Origin: G963665085 sp963665085
GTDB taxonomy: Bacteria; Bacteroidota; Bacteroidia; Bacteroidales; JAAAOM01
DNA: 64,000 nucleotides
Reading direction: 5' to 3'
Assembly (NCBI GenBank): GCA_963665085.2
Contig: CAXXXS010000001.1
Span: 4,092,001 to 4,156,000, forward strand
Shown: in pieces, positions 56,001-64,000 of the stretch
Numbering within the stretch: position 1 is the first letter of the stretch
Layout: each line of letters starts with the position of its first letter
Notes under the pieces: generated by a model
What the model was told of the DNA's origin: nothing
What the model saw: the letters and a program-made list of their open reading frames with translations, nothing else
Database searches by the model: none
Made by a program: the position numbers and the translations under genes

Positions 56001-57491
56001 CCTCTTTGGGGGCCACTAGGAACTGTTATTTGTTTTGGATTATTATTCTCTATGGTCTTAGCGCTCTATATTTTACCTATTCTTTATTCATTATCTTATA
56101 GTGATAAAGCAAAGAAAAAAGGAATGTGGTCGTTACCACAAAATGGTAAAGCATTAACAATATTGTTGTTTCTACTTTTACCTGCAGGATTTACTAATAT
56201 CCATGCACAGGAATTATCCCTTGATTCATGTAAACAACTGGCTCTTGAGAATAATAAACAGATTAAGATTGCTGAGCTTGATGTTCTCAAAGCAGAACAA
56301 CAACGCAAAGAAGCATTTACTAATTATTTTCCACAGATAAGTGGCTCAGTGGTGGCTTTAAAATCTATGGATTATCTTGTTAGTGCAGAAACAGAGGCTA
56401 TGAATTTACCCGTGTGGGATGGTGTTGATGCTTCATTACTACAAGAACCGACACTAATGACATATATTCCAGCTATGGATATTAATGCCCTTGACTATAT
56501 GAATACAGCAGCATTAAGTGTTACAATGCCTCTTTATACCGGAGGAAGAATTAGAAATGGAAATAAACTGGCAAAGTTGGGTGAAGATGTAAGCTCTTTT
56601 CAAAAAGAAATGACAACAGATGAAACACTTTTTAAGACAGAAGAGCTATTCTGGCAAATCCAGTCGTTAAAAGAAAAAGAAAAGACTATTATTAGTTATC
56701 AAACAATGCTAGATACACTTTATCGTGATGTAACAAATTACATTGAAGCGGGATTATCCCAGAGAAATGATTTGTTGCAAGTGCAGCTTAAACAAAATGA
56801 GCTGCAAACAAACCTGGTTAAACTACAGAATGGAATAGAACTTACCGAGATGGCATTATGTCAACATATTGGTATACTTTACGACTCTTTGATTGTTTTT
56901 AAAGAAGTAGAACAATTTCCTGAATATTCGTATCAACTTGCAGATCCAAATCAGTTGGTTTCAGGTAGGACAGAGTTTCAATTGTTGAATAAATCGGTAG
57001 AAGCACAAGAGCTTCAAAAGAAGATGGCAGTTGGTGAATATATGCCTCAGTTAGCTGTCGTAGGCAATGGTTTTGTTTATGATGCGATGAATCAAACAGG
57101 TAATGGAACATTTGCGATGTTAAGTTTAACCGTACCGATAAGCGATTGGTGGGGAGGCAGCCACAAAGTAAAGCAACATACAATTGAAGTTGAAAAGGCA
57201 AGACAGTCTTTTCAGGAGAATCTTGAACTAATGACCCTTCAGATTAAACAAGCCCAAAATGAGGTGAATGAGGCAAATTATTTAATTAAGATCTCAAAAT
57301 TATCCGTTGAGCAAGCCCAGGAAAATTTGAGGATTAGTGAAGATAATTATAAAGCAGGTGTGATAGCAATCTCTGATTTGCTGGAAGCCCAGGCAATCTA
57401 TCAGCAAGCTTGCGATGGATTAACAGATGCTGAAAGTCAACTTCAAATTAAAATGGCTTCATATAAACAAGTGACAGGTATGAATAATTAA
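53052..57491 (+). CDS. RND efflux permease fused to a TolC-type outer membrane channel
   Basis: 1479 residues from the ATG at 53052. Residues 1 to about 1020 are a full AcrB-type permease: first helix IIIIISLAIIIVGVVAL, porter region GVYPGATSAEVEDQL, the proton-relay helix region with LGMIVDNSIVVIDNHLEKI, a second transmembrane bundle with FLGITSLCGMVVRNGIILIDYAREIRE. Then, at about 1030-1052, a hydrophobic stretch looks like a signal peptide with cleavage site (ALTILLFLLLPAGFTNIHAQ), and about 1053-1479 are a TolC protomer (LSLDSCKQLALENNKQIKIAELDV; TMPLYTGGRIRNG; NYKAGVIAISDLLEAQAIYQQA). There is no stop between the parts. An internal ATG at 56124 could allow separate translation. Confidence 0.92.
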   Translation: MGRKKISGIESAMRNNNIIIIISLAIIIVGVVALMKMPRNEFPTFTIRQGVIVGVYPGATSAEVEDQLTNVVENYIFGYQEVKKAKTYSYSRDGIMYIFVELNDDVKNTDQFWSKLRHGLTELKMTLPSGVMALIANSDFGDTSALLITLSSDTKSYKELEEQLKKLENECRKIPATSKIKHYGLQEEKIFVNVKPELINEYNIKSLSLLGSFQGNGMVSNAGSLDDGSYSMPIHFNSDFQTEEDLAEQIVYSDPNGNVVRLKNIATIERKYGEPESFIRQNGKKSILLSLEMQPGNNIVEYGADVDKALETFKKYCPDDIDVAKVSELPKYVSDSVSNFMHEFIIAIIAVILVTMLLLPFRVAFVAGITVPISVMISLAILYFIGIELHTVSLAALILVLGMIVDNSIVVIDNHLEKIDHGISPWHAAIKSAKELVSPIIGATLAIMASYIPLGFMVPGTAGEFLATVPLVVSIALIVSILVAVLLVPYLNYVFIKKGLKTKKKENKKSFLDRLQYWYDTSLDKAIKYPKTVIGIGVLTLVIAILLFNSTDQQLFPEMERNQFAVEVYLPTGASLESTQEVVDSLESILLKDDRVTNVTSFIGTSSPRFHTVYAPQMPASNFGQLLINTVSDKATRAIVADYEPQYSDNFVNAHVKWKILAMQPSSSPIEIRISSDSIKDIKNVEKQIDQILAKTDGLGWVRTDWNQPQQIINVNLDRDKANRMGYYKGLVSTSLMVGLGELPLTTIWEDDYPVDVVLSKENPEKKDIDVLKNQYINSPMSFSSTPLRSFATFTPEWTEGTIVHRNGLPTLTIQVDNATGAVASSILSELQPQIADLDIPDGTSISYGGDFEAMNEVFIPMGIALGVSIILIFFILLIQFKKQKIAFLIMSAILMTLPGAAVGLKLMNYSFSLTAFLGITSLCGMVVRNGIILIDYAREIREREKLTVYEAALAAGKRRMRPIFLTSAAAGVGVVPMIISRSPLWGPLGTVICFGLLFSMVLALYILPILYSLSYSDKAKKKGMWSLPQNGKALTILLFLLLPAGFTNIHAQELSLDSCKQLALENNKQIKIAELDVLKAEQQRKEAFTNYFPQISGSVVALKSMDYLVSAETEAMNLPVWDGVDASLLQEPTLMTYIPAMDINALDYMNTAALSVTMPLYTGGRIRNGNKLAKLGEDVSSFQKEMTTDETLFKTEELFWQIQSLKEKEKTIISYQTMLDTLYRDVTNYIEAGLSQRNDLLQVQLKQNELQTNLVKLQNGIELTEMALCQHIGILYDSLIVFKEVEQFPEYSYQLADPNQLVSGRTEFQLLNKSVEAQELQKKMAVGEYMPQLAVVGNGFVYDAMNQTGNGTFAMLSLTVPISDWWGGSHKVKQHTIEVEKARQSFQENLELMTLQIKQAQNEVNEANYLIKISKLSVEQAQENLRISEDNYKAGVIAISDLLEAQAIYQQACDGLTDAESQLQIKMASYKQVTGMNN

Positions 57492-57499
57492 ATGTGATT

Positions 57500-57538
57500 G
57501 AAAGGTTGCCGCCATTATGTTGGCAACTTTTCTTTTTT
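57500..57538 (+). terminator. Rho-independent terminator of the efflux operon
   Basis: GAAAGGTTGCC / GGCAACTTTTC, 11-bp stem with one G-T pair and an 11-nt loop, followed by TTTTTT. Confidence 0.85.
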
Positions 57539-57580
57539 CTATCAGAATAGTATAAATTTATTGAAAAATATAAATTCGCC

Positions 57581-58633
57581 TTGGTTAGAAAAAAACTTTA
57601 TACAAAAAGCTCAATAGTTAGTTACTCTTTTTTATCGGTTGTTTCAAGATTTGTTGTTGTAGGTGTAATTGCTATAATAACAATACAAATAATGTTATTT
57701 TTAATAAAAGATGTTGACGTTACGTTACCTGACCTTGAACTAATCCATTATTTGATTATAATTATTACTTATAATGCATTAACTGAATCTCAAATAATTA
57801 TGGATAATGTGTTAGAATATTTTTTTCCGGTTCCTTATAAATTAAGGCTTCGTTTAGCATTTCATTTTTTAGCAGGGCTTATTTTATTATTATTATCATA
57901 CAAATTTGTTGTAGGTGTAATTGATCCGGAAATTAACGACAACAGGGTTAAACCATTTATTTATATCGGGATGGTAATAGGATTAATGTTTGTTGTTTTA
58001 GTTACAAATATACTTACCATTTCAAGGATGACAGAGAAATGGTTCTACTCAACCCGCCAGTTGGATGTAATCAAACAAGAGAAATTACAGATGGATTACA
58101 ACTCCTTACAAGATAAGCTTAATCCACATTTTTTATTTAATAACTTGTCTGTTTTAAGAGGGTTGATTTATACAAATGTTGATGAAGCATCTGTCTTTAT
58201 TGAAGATTTTGCTGATGTTTACCGGTATGTATTAAAAAGTAGCGATAAACTACTTGTTTCGTTATCTGAAGAATTAGAGTTTTTAAAAGCTTATTTAAAC
58301 CTGCATAAAGCAAGGCTTAAAGCAGGGCTTAAAATAGTTTATAATTTAAATGATGAGTTATTGAATAAGGAAATAGCCCCGTTAACTTTACAGCTCCTTG
58401 TTGAAAATGCAATTAAACATAATATTGCTGTAGAGGAAAATCCACTGGAAATAAAAATAAAAATAACAGATGGATTTCTCGAAGTAACAAACCCGATTTA
58501 CAAAAAAGAAAGTACCTATTCCACACACACCGGATTAAATAATCTTATCGGTAGATATGAGTTTTTGTCTGAAAATAACGTGACTGTTCGTAATGATGGA
58601 GAGATTTTTTCTGTGAAAGTTCCATTAATATAA
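57581..58633 (+). CDS. LytS-type sensor histidine kinase
   Basis: 350 residues starting with TTG at 57581; a stop lies in frame at 57548 and the next Met falls inside the first membrane helix, so a non-ATG start is needed. Four membrane helices (about 15-150) precede the His_kinase domain with phospho-accepting His183 in LNPHFLFNNLSVLRGLI and the motif LKAYLNLHKARLKAGLKI. The ATPase region is LQLLVENAIKHNI. It forms a pair with the LytTR regulator 40 nt downstream. The signal is unknown. Confidence 0.9.
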   Translation: MVRKKLYTKSSIVSYSFLSVVSRFVVVGVIAIITIQIMLFLIKDVDVTLPDLELIHYLIIIITYNALTESQIIMDNVLEYFFPVPYKLRLRLAFHFLAGLILLLLSYKFVVGVIDPEINDNRVKPFIYIGMVIGLMFVVLVTNILTISRMTEKWFYSTRQLDVIKQEKLQMDYNSLQDKLNPHFLFNNLSVLRGLIYTNVDEASVFIEDFADVYRYVLKSSDKLLVSLSEELEFLKAYLNLHKARLKAGLKIVYNLNDELLNKEIAPLTLQLLVENAIKHNIAVEENPLEIKIKITDGFLEVTNPIYKKESTYSTHTGLNNLIGRYEFLSENNVTVRNDGEIFSVKVPLI

Positions 58634-58673
58634 TTTGAAATGTCCTCGATAAAATAAAAAAACACTAGGTGAA

Positions 58674-59438
58674 ATGGTAAGGGTAATAATTATTGAAGAT
58701 GAAGAAAGTATTAGTGATCTATTGCAATTAATGCTTGCGAAAATCCGTCCTGATTGGATTATCGAAGGTGTTTTTAAAAGTGTGCAAAACTCTTCAGAAT
58801 GGTTAATGCATAACAAGCAACCAGATTTGATATTTATGGATATTCAATTAAGCGACGGAGTGTGTTTTTCTATTTTTGAAAAAGTTAAAATTGATAGCAT
58901 GGTTATCTTTACTACTGCTTATGATAAGTATGCGATTAAAGCTTTTGAGGTAAATAGCATAGATTATTTGCTGAAACCTGTGAAACAGGAAAGACTCTTA
59001 CAAGCTGTTATTAAGTTTGAAAGCATAAATAATAAATCTTCTAAAGAAAATATTGATTATGATAAAATATCACAGATTATAAAGAATGGATTAACAGCCT
59101 ATAGAATCAAGTATTTAATAAAAGCTTCAACATCTTTCTACACTATTTATACAGAAGATATTGCCTATTTTTATATTGAAAACAGGGTGTTGTTTGCCGT
59201 AACTTCCGATTTAAAAGAACATATTATTGATTATACAATGGAAGATATAGAATTACAACTCGACCCGGATTCTTTCTTTCGTGTTAACAGAAGTTATTTA
59301 GTCCATAATAAGTTTATTAATAAATTTGAAAATTATTTTGGAGGTAAGTTAATGGTTTATTTAACTCCCCCATTACACAAGAAAATAAATGTAAGCCGTT
59401 TGAAAGCTATGGATTTCAAACTTTGGATGGGGAAATGA
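58674..59438 (+). CDS. LytTR family response regulator
   Basis: 254 residues. REC domain (about 1-115; IIIEDEESISDLLQ, phospho-acceptor Asp56 in LIFMDIQLSDG, late Lys in YLLKPVKQERLL) followed by a LytTR DNA-binding domain (about 145-250; DIAYFYIENRVLFAVTSD, DPDSFFRVNRSYLVHNKFI). Partner of the upstream LytS-type kinase. The acyltransferase gene starts 15 nt downstream, so it may be co-transcribed with the pair. Confidence 0.93.
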   Translation: MVRVIIIEDEESISDLLQLMLAKIRPDWIIEGVFKSVQNSSEWLMHNKQPDLIFMDIQLSDGVCFSIFEKVKIDSMVIFTTAYDKYAIKAFEVNSIDYLLKPVKQERLLQAVIKFESINNKSSKENIDYDKISQIIKNGLTAYRIKYLIKASTSFYTIYTEDIAYFYIENRVLFAVTSDLKEHIIDYTMEDIELQLDPDSFFRVNRSYLVHNKFINKFENYFGGKLMVYLTPPLHKKINVSRLKAMDFKLWMGK

Positions 59439-59453
59439 TAATTGAATATTAAA

Positions 59454-60605
59454 ATGGAAACAAAAAACTTATCAGAAAGCACAACAAAACGACTACACGC
59501 TATCGATGTGTTAAGAGGGCTTGATATGTTTTGGATCGTTGGCGGAAGCGCATTTGTAATGAGTTTAGCAAGATACTTTAATGTTAGCTGGCTTAATAAT
59601 TTTTCACAGCAATTTACCCATGTGCCCTGGGAAGGGTTTCATTTTATGGATTTAATCTTTCCTTTATTTATGTTTATCTCAGGTGCAGTTATCCCATATT
59701 CTGTCTTGTCAAAACTTAAGAAAGGAGAACCCAAACAAAAAATCATGGTAAAAGCATTTAAAAGAATGCTCTTATTAATTGTTCTTGGGATAATCTATAA
59801 TGGAACTTTAAAAACTGGTTTTTCTGAAGTACGTTATGCCAGTGTGTTAGGACAAATAGGAATTGCCTATTTTTTTACAGTAATAATTGTTATCTACTTT
59901 AAATCAATTAAGATACAACTCATAGGACTTTGTCTTGTTTTACTTGCAGTTTCTCTTTTGCAATTATTTGTTCCTGTGCCGGGAGTGGGAGCTGGCCTTC
60001 TAACCCCGGAAGGAAATATCAATGGCTTTATTGATAGGTTATTATTACCCGGTAGATTAGCTTATGATAGCAATGGATTTATCGATTCCGGACAGGGTAT
60101 CTATGATGCTTTAGGGATTCTAAGTACAGTATCATCAATTGGGGTGACTTTTATGGGGTATTTTGCAGGTATGATTTTAAAGCATAATTTATATTCAGAA
60201 TATAGGAGAATTGTGATTCTTACTTTAATAGGGATTCTGCTTATAATCATTGCAATTTTAGTTCATCCGGTATATCCAATTATAAAAAATTGTTGGACAA
60301 CAACATTTACTTTTTTAACTGCTGGAATTAGTTTTGTTTTACTTGCTGTTTTTTATATGATTGTTGATGTATGGGGATGGAAGAAGTGGCTCTTTTGTTT
60401 TCAGGTAATAGGGATGAATCCATTGTTCATCTATCTTTTTTATAGAATGGTTAAAATTAGAGAAACTTCTTTGTTTTTGTTAGGTTGGTTAACAGGTGGA
60501 TATGAGAATAAAATTGCCCATCCGATTGTAGCTTTTGGAGTTATATTACTTGTTTATGGATTACTTTATTTCCTCTATAAGAAAAAAGTTTTTGTTAAGA
60601 TTTAG
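59454..60605 (+). CDS. Membrane acyltransferase, HGSNAT/NagX-like (DUF5009), copy 2
   Basis: 383 residues from the ATG at 59454; a TTG at 59442 is a less likely start. Multi-pass protein with HAIDVLRGLDMFWIVGGSAFV and HFMDLIFPLFMFISGAVIPY at the start and FCFQVIGMNPLFIYLFY near the end. Same broad family as the protein at 46811-47938 but from the DUF5009 branch (RGLDMFWIVGG). Predicted to transfer acyl groups to a sugar at the membrane. Linked to the LytS/LytTR pair rather than to glycosidases. Confidence 0.85.
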   Translation: METKNLSESTTKRLHAIDVLRGLDMFWIVGGSAFVMSLARYFNVSWLNNFSQQFTHVPWEGFHFMDLIFPLFMFISGAVIPYSVLSKLKKGEPKQKIMVKAFKRMLLLIVLGIIYNGTLKTGFSEVRYASVLGQIGIAYFFTVIIVIYFKSIKIQLIGLCLVLLAVSLLQLFVPVPGVGAGLLTPEGNINGFIDRLLLPGRLAYDSNGFIDSGQGIYDALGILSTVSSIGVTFMGYFAGMILKHNLYSEYRRIVILTLIGILLIIIAILVHPVYPIIKNCWTTTFTFLTAGISFVLLAVFYMIVDVWGWKKWLFCFQVIGMNPLFIYLFYRMVKIRETSLFLLGWLTGGYENKIAHPIVAFGVILLVYGLLYFLYKKKVFVKI

Positions 60606-60761
60606 CTATGTTTAGTATGAATTCATAATTTGATAATTCAAGCTTTTAATTAGTAAATATCATTGCGTCTTTTGTTCAACCGTAATGATGAACCTTCAAA
60701 AAAAAACTATTAACATTGTAGAAGGTATAAAACTCATTTAACAAAATGTTAATTAATAACT

Positions 60762-61406
60762 ATGGCACGACATAAAACACTCGATATCTATTCGATAAGC
60801 CCTGTTGAGTACAAAAATGACATTAATATAATCAGCTTAGAACTGGATAAATTAGAACGTAATAAAATAAAGGAATTAAATTGGTTTGATTTCAATTATG
60901 CACCCAAAGTATCTTTTGCTGTTGGGTATAATGAGGATTCTTTGTTTTTAAAGTATTTTGTTGAAGAAGAGCACTGTAAAGCTGTTTATAGTAAAATAAA
61001 TGAGCCTGTTTATAAAGATAGTTGTGTGGAGTTTTTTATCTCTTTTGGAAACGATGAAAACTATTATAACCTTGAAATAAATTGTTTGGGCACATGTCTC
61101 ATCGAATATGGGCCAAACAGGCATGAAAGGGAATTTTTGTCGAAAAAATTAATTAAAAAAATAAACACACAAACAACACTAAAGAAAGAAAACAACTTTT
61201 ATAAATGGGAAATTACATTGGCAATTCCTTTTGATGTGTTTTGTTTTACAGAACTTGCACAGTTGAAGGGTAAGTCTGCTAAAGCGAATTTATATAAATG
61301 TGGGGATGATTTGCCTGTTCCTCATTATTTAACATGGAACCCTATTGATACGCCATCACCCGATTTTCATCGCCCTGAGTATTTTGGTACTTTAAATTTT
61401 GTTTAG
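60762..61406 (+). CDS. Carbohydrate-binding family 9-like protein, cytosolic
   Basis: 214 residues, no signal peptide or membrane helix. The CBM9-like beta-sandwich is suggested by ELNWFDFNYAPKVSFAVGYNEDSLFLKYFVEEEHCKAVY, EPVYKDSCVEFFISFGNDENYYNLEINCLG, YKWEITLAIPF and the ending HYLTWNPIDTPSPDFHRPEYFGTLNF. Homologues with signal peptides are common; this one without an export signal is odd. It may bind an intracellular sugar or the export signal may have been lost. Confidence 0.75.
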   Translation: MARHKTLDIYSISPVEYKNDINIISLELDKLERNKIKELNWFDFNYAPKVSFAVGYNEDSLFLKYFVEEEHCKAVYSKINEPVYKDSCVEFFISFGNDENYYNLEINCLGTCLIEYGPNRHEREFLSKKLIKKINTQTTLKKENNFYKWEITLAIPFDVFCFTELAQLKGKSAKANLYKCGDDLPVPHYLTWNPIDTPSPDFHRPEYFGTLNFV

Positions 61407-61489
61407 ATAATCGTTGAAAGATCAAATTTTTCAATTCAATAAAGTTTAATACTGCTTGTTGAAGTATTGTCTATTTTTCAAAAGAATAT

Positions 61490-63859
61490 TTACTCATTAA
61501 ATGAAGAAGGTTTAACTTTTTTTTCAAGAAAATCAAACAACTCTTTTTTTATTATTGGTTTCATAAAATAAGCATTGCATCCACAAGCCAAAGCATCTTC
61601 ATGATTTTTATCAGAAGGAAAAGCAGACTGGGCAATTATTATCGATTCTTTATTTTTTTTTCGAATTTCTCTCGTTGTCTCAATTCCATTTAGCCCGGGC
61701 ATTTTTATATCCATCAGGATAACATCAAAGTTTTCTTTATCGCATAAGTCTATGGCTTTATAACCATTATTAGCTACAGTAATGTTGCCAAATGACTCTT
61801 TAAATATTTCATAAAGTAGCTTTTGGCTTACTTCATCATCATCAATAATCAACATAGATTTACCTTTGTATTTATATTGGTTAAGAATAGGGGATGATTT
61901 TTTGCCTGATAATGCATCTTTTTTCTTATTAGAATTTTGTGACTTTATAATATAAGGTATTGTAAAATAAAATGTAGAACCAATTCCCTCTTCTGATTCT
62001 ACCCATATCTTTCCTCCTAATGCATTAGCATAAGATCTTGATATTGATAACCCCAGGCCACTTCCATCCGTTTGTTTTGTGTAATCCTGGTTAGCCTGCA
62101 CAAAACGCTCGAATATTTTGTCTTGTGCATCTTTGGGGATTCCAATACCTGTATCTTTTATGAAAAATTCCAAAGTGTTTTCTTTTTCTAAATATCCAAA
62201 CTCAATACTTCCATTATCTGTGTATTTTATCGCATTTTTAATTAGGTTTCCTAATATGGCGCATAATTTTAACTGGTCTGTATTAACTAAAAACGGTCCA
62301 ACATTATATGCCAGGTATTTAATTTGAATACCTTTTTTTGATGCTTCTGTTTTATAAAGTAATTGTTGGTGTTCAAGGGTTTTATTTAAATCAAATTCAG
62401 AGAATTTTAATTCCACTAAACCGGCCTCTATTTTCGAGATATCCATTAAATCATTTAAGGTGTTTAGCATTCTTCTTCCGCTGATATCAATAGCATTGAT
62501 ATATAAATTAATAGTTTTTGGATCAAGTTCCCGTGTTTTAAGTAAGTCTGCAAATCCCAGGATTCCATTCATAGGGGTCCTGATTTCATGGCTCATGTTA
62601 GCAAGAAATGCAGATTTGAGCCGATCATTCTCCTCAGCTTTTTCTTTTGCCCTGATTAATTCCTGTTCATATTTTTTTCGAATTGATATATCTCGGGTTA
62701 CACCCAATATTCCGTATACCTCATTGTCATCATTCGATAAGATTGATATTTTGACTTCAGTCCATATTTTTGTTTCATCCTTTTTATACATTTCAAGTTC
62801 AACTACCGTCGGGGTAAAAGAACCGCTATTGTTATTCACATATAATAATTTTTCAAAAGATTTTTTTATTCTTTCGTAAGAATCAAACGTTAGGGTGCTT
62901 TTTATAGGTTTGTTTAATAATTCGTTGGGATAAAACCCCTGAAGATTATTTACAGAAGGGCTAACATATGTGAATTTAAAATTTATATCCAGGGTAAAGA
63001 TTACATCACCTGCATTTTCTGCAAGTAACCGATACCTTTTTTCACTGTCTTCAAGTACTTTTTTTTGTTTTAGTAACAGGTGGTATTTATACGCGTTTTC
63101 AATTAAGGAAGGTAGTTTTGACAGGTAATTATCTTTTTTCAAAATGTATTCGTCTGCACCTAATTTTAATGCCTGAATGGCTATTTGCTCATTTCCATGA
63201 TTGGTTAAAATGATTATGGGGATACTCATGTTATACTCCTGCCGTATAGTTTTTAAAAGATCCAGTGAATCTAAATTTGTTAAATCATAATCCATAATTA
63301 AAGCCTGGTAATTTGGATAATGTGTTTTTACAGGTGATAGTTTATCCAGTATTTCTTCTTTAGAAGAAAAAGTGTGTATTTTAAGATGGGGCGATTGTTT
63401 ACTAAAATATGTTGTTGTTGTTTTTGCTACGTCGCTATCTTTTTCAAGATATAATAGATCCAGGACTTTTACAGTTTTAGTCCTTTTTTGATATTTTGAT
63501 AGGTTATGGGCTAAAATATCAGGAAGTTTATAAAAATTTTCCACATCCTTAACAAAGTAATCATCAGCCCCGGTTTTTAAAGCAATAACAGCTTGTTCTT
63601 CATCTCTTACTGATGTTAATACAATTGTAAGAATGTCTAATTTTCTTCTGCGCATTTCAACCAAAACCTCAAGCCCATTTCCATCAGGAAGGTTGAGATC
63701 AAGTAAAACAGCAGAAAAGTCTTGTGGGCCTTTTATCCTATCTATAGCATCAGCAATTGTGTTTACATTATAAATAACTGCATTAGCATCCTTCTTTTTT
63801 ATAGATCGAATAATTAAATCTGCATCAAAGCTATTATCTTCAAGTAGTAAAATCTTCAT
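61490..63859 (-). CDS. Hybrid histidine kinase: REC-REC-PAS-HisKA-HATPase-REC
   Basis: 789 residues, fully cytosolic. REC1 (about 1-120) has Asp54 in VLLDLNLPDG; REC2 (about 135-255) has LIMDYDLTNLDSLDLL; PAS (about 275-395; LAENAGDVIFTLDINFKFTYVSPS) is followed by HisKA with His424 in MSHEIRTPMNGILGF and HATPase_c (GSGLGLSISRSYANALGGKIW, GSTFYFTIPY). REC3 (about 665-785) has VILMDIKMPGLNGIETT. REC2 is degenerate around its acidic pocket. Two input receivers at the N-terminus point to control by another kinase; the next gene upstream is another response regulator. Confidence 0.92.
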   Translation of the reverse strand: MKILLLEDNSFDADLIIRSIKKKDANAVIYNVNTIADAIDRIKGPQDFSAVLLDLNLPDGNGLEVLVEMRRRKLDILTIVLTSVRDEEQAVIALKTGADDYFVKDVENFYKLPDILAHNLSKYQKRTKTVKVLDLLYLEKDSDVAKTTTTYFSKQSPHLKIHTFSSKEEILDKLSPVKTHYPNYQALIMDYDLTNLDSLDLLKTIRQEYNMSIPIIILTNHGNEQIAIQALKLGADEYILKKDNYLSKLPSLIENAYKYHLLLKQKKVLEDSEKRYRLLAENAGDVIFTLDINFKFTYVSPSVNNLQGFYPNELLNKPIKSTLTFDSYERIKKSFEKLLYVNNNSGSFTPTVVELEMYKKDETKIWTEVKISILSNDDNEVYGILGVTRDISIRKKYEQELIRAKEKAEENDRLKSAFLANMSHEIRTPMNGILGFADLLKTRELDPKTINLYINAIDISGRRMLNTLNDLMDISKIEAGLVELKFSEFDLNKTLEHQQLLYKTEASKKGIQIKYLAYNVGPFLVNTDQLKLCAILGNLIKNAIKYTDNGSIEFGYLEKENTLEFFIKDTGIGIPKDAQDKIFERFVQANQDYTKQTDGSGLGLSISRSYANALGGKIWVESEEGIGSTFYFTIPYIIKSQNSNKKKDALSGKKSSPILNQYKYKGKSMLIIDDDEVSQKLLYEIFKESFGNITVANNGYKAIDLCDKENFDVILMDIKMPGLNGIETTREIRKKNKESIIIAQSAFPSDKNHEDALACGCNAYFMKPIIKKELFDFLEKKVKPSSFNE

Positions 63860-63884
63860 CGTTTTTCTTTTTCAATTGCAGAAA

Positions 63885-64000
63885 TTAAATAGGCGGTTTG
63901 TTTAAAATATTCCAGTAAAGTTCAATCTGGGCTGCCACATCAATAAATTTTCCAAAATCAACAGGTTTAATAATATATGAATTGGCCCCTAATTGATAAG
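63885..64000 (-). CDS. C-terminal end of a response regulator (5' part outside window)
   Basis: The last 37 codons read YQLGANSYIIKPVDFGKF then IDVAAQIELYWNILNKPPI before the stop. GANSYIIKPVDF with its conserved Lys-Pro is the end of a REC domain of the small single-domain type (Rcp1-like). It lies 25 nt upstream of the hybrid kinase gene on the same strand and probably shares its operon. Confidence 0.8.
   Translation of the reverse strand, partial: YQLGANSYIIKPVDFGKFIDVAAQIELYWNILNKPPI

Overview
The window comes from a low-GC Bacteroidetes genome, most likely a marine or sediment member of the Marinilabiliales/Prolixibacteraceae type (inferred from gene content; no rRNA or other marker gene is present). 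The phylum call rests on a SusC/SusD pair with ECF-sigma/FecR control, TAnnTTTG-type -7 promoter elements, many secreted glycoside hydrolases and hybrid two-component proteins. I saw no tRNA, rRNA or CRISPR array.

Layout. (1) 1-7000: a partial secreted beta-helix/MBG protein, a polyprenyl synthetase, a small conserved protein and a TPR sensor kinase. (2) 7046-11927: an accessory island with a three-gene minus-strand cassette: DUF262 protein, DUF3696-type AAA ATPase and a third protein. As I remember it, this architecture matches the Menshen anti-phage system. The third gene is cut in two by an intact 918-bp IS5-family element flanked by a 3-bp TAA duplication; removing the element restores one 324-codon frame. 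(3) 11928-21151: a secreted protein with a CGCP motif, a PQQ-like beta-propeller protein, an envelope protein, two tandem AraC paralogues, an alginate-export-like porin and a DUF5916 protein. Three copies of a 31-bp element (two 9-bp half-sites 21 bp apart) lie in front of these genes and look like the AraC operator. (4) 21368-21790: the remains of a second IS5-type transposase. (5) 21881-28952: ECF sigma, FecR, SusC with an STN domain, SusD, terminator. (6) 29188-50848: a TetR regulator followed by a long co-oriented carbohydrate degradation block: GH20, two tannase-like hydrolase paralogues, GH106 (frameshifted), two esterases, SMP-30, GH2, GH43, an HGSNAT-like acyltransferase, a second GH43 (frameshifted) and a secreted creatininase-like protein. 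It ends at a strong terminator. (7) 51112-57538: a small STAS-like protein, then an RND efflux adaptor and a permease fused to a TolC channel. (8) 57581-64000: a LytS/LytTR pair, a second acyltransferase, a CBM9-like protein, a large hybrid kinase and the end of a response regulator.

How the genes work together: blocks 5 and 6 together look like a polysaccharide utilization locus. SusC/SusD would import glycans sensed through the STN/FecR/sigma relay. The downstream enzymes would remove esters, rhamnose, hexosamine, galactose-type and arabinose/xylose-type residues. A pectic or otherwise decorated acidic glycan fits best, but the substrate is inferred. Block 3 looks like a separate AraC-controlled regulon of unknown substrate.
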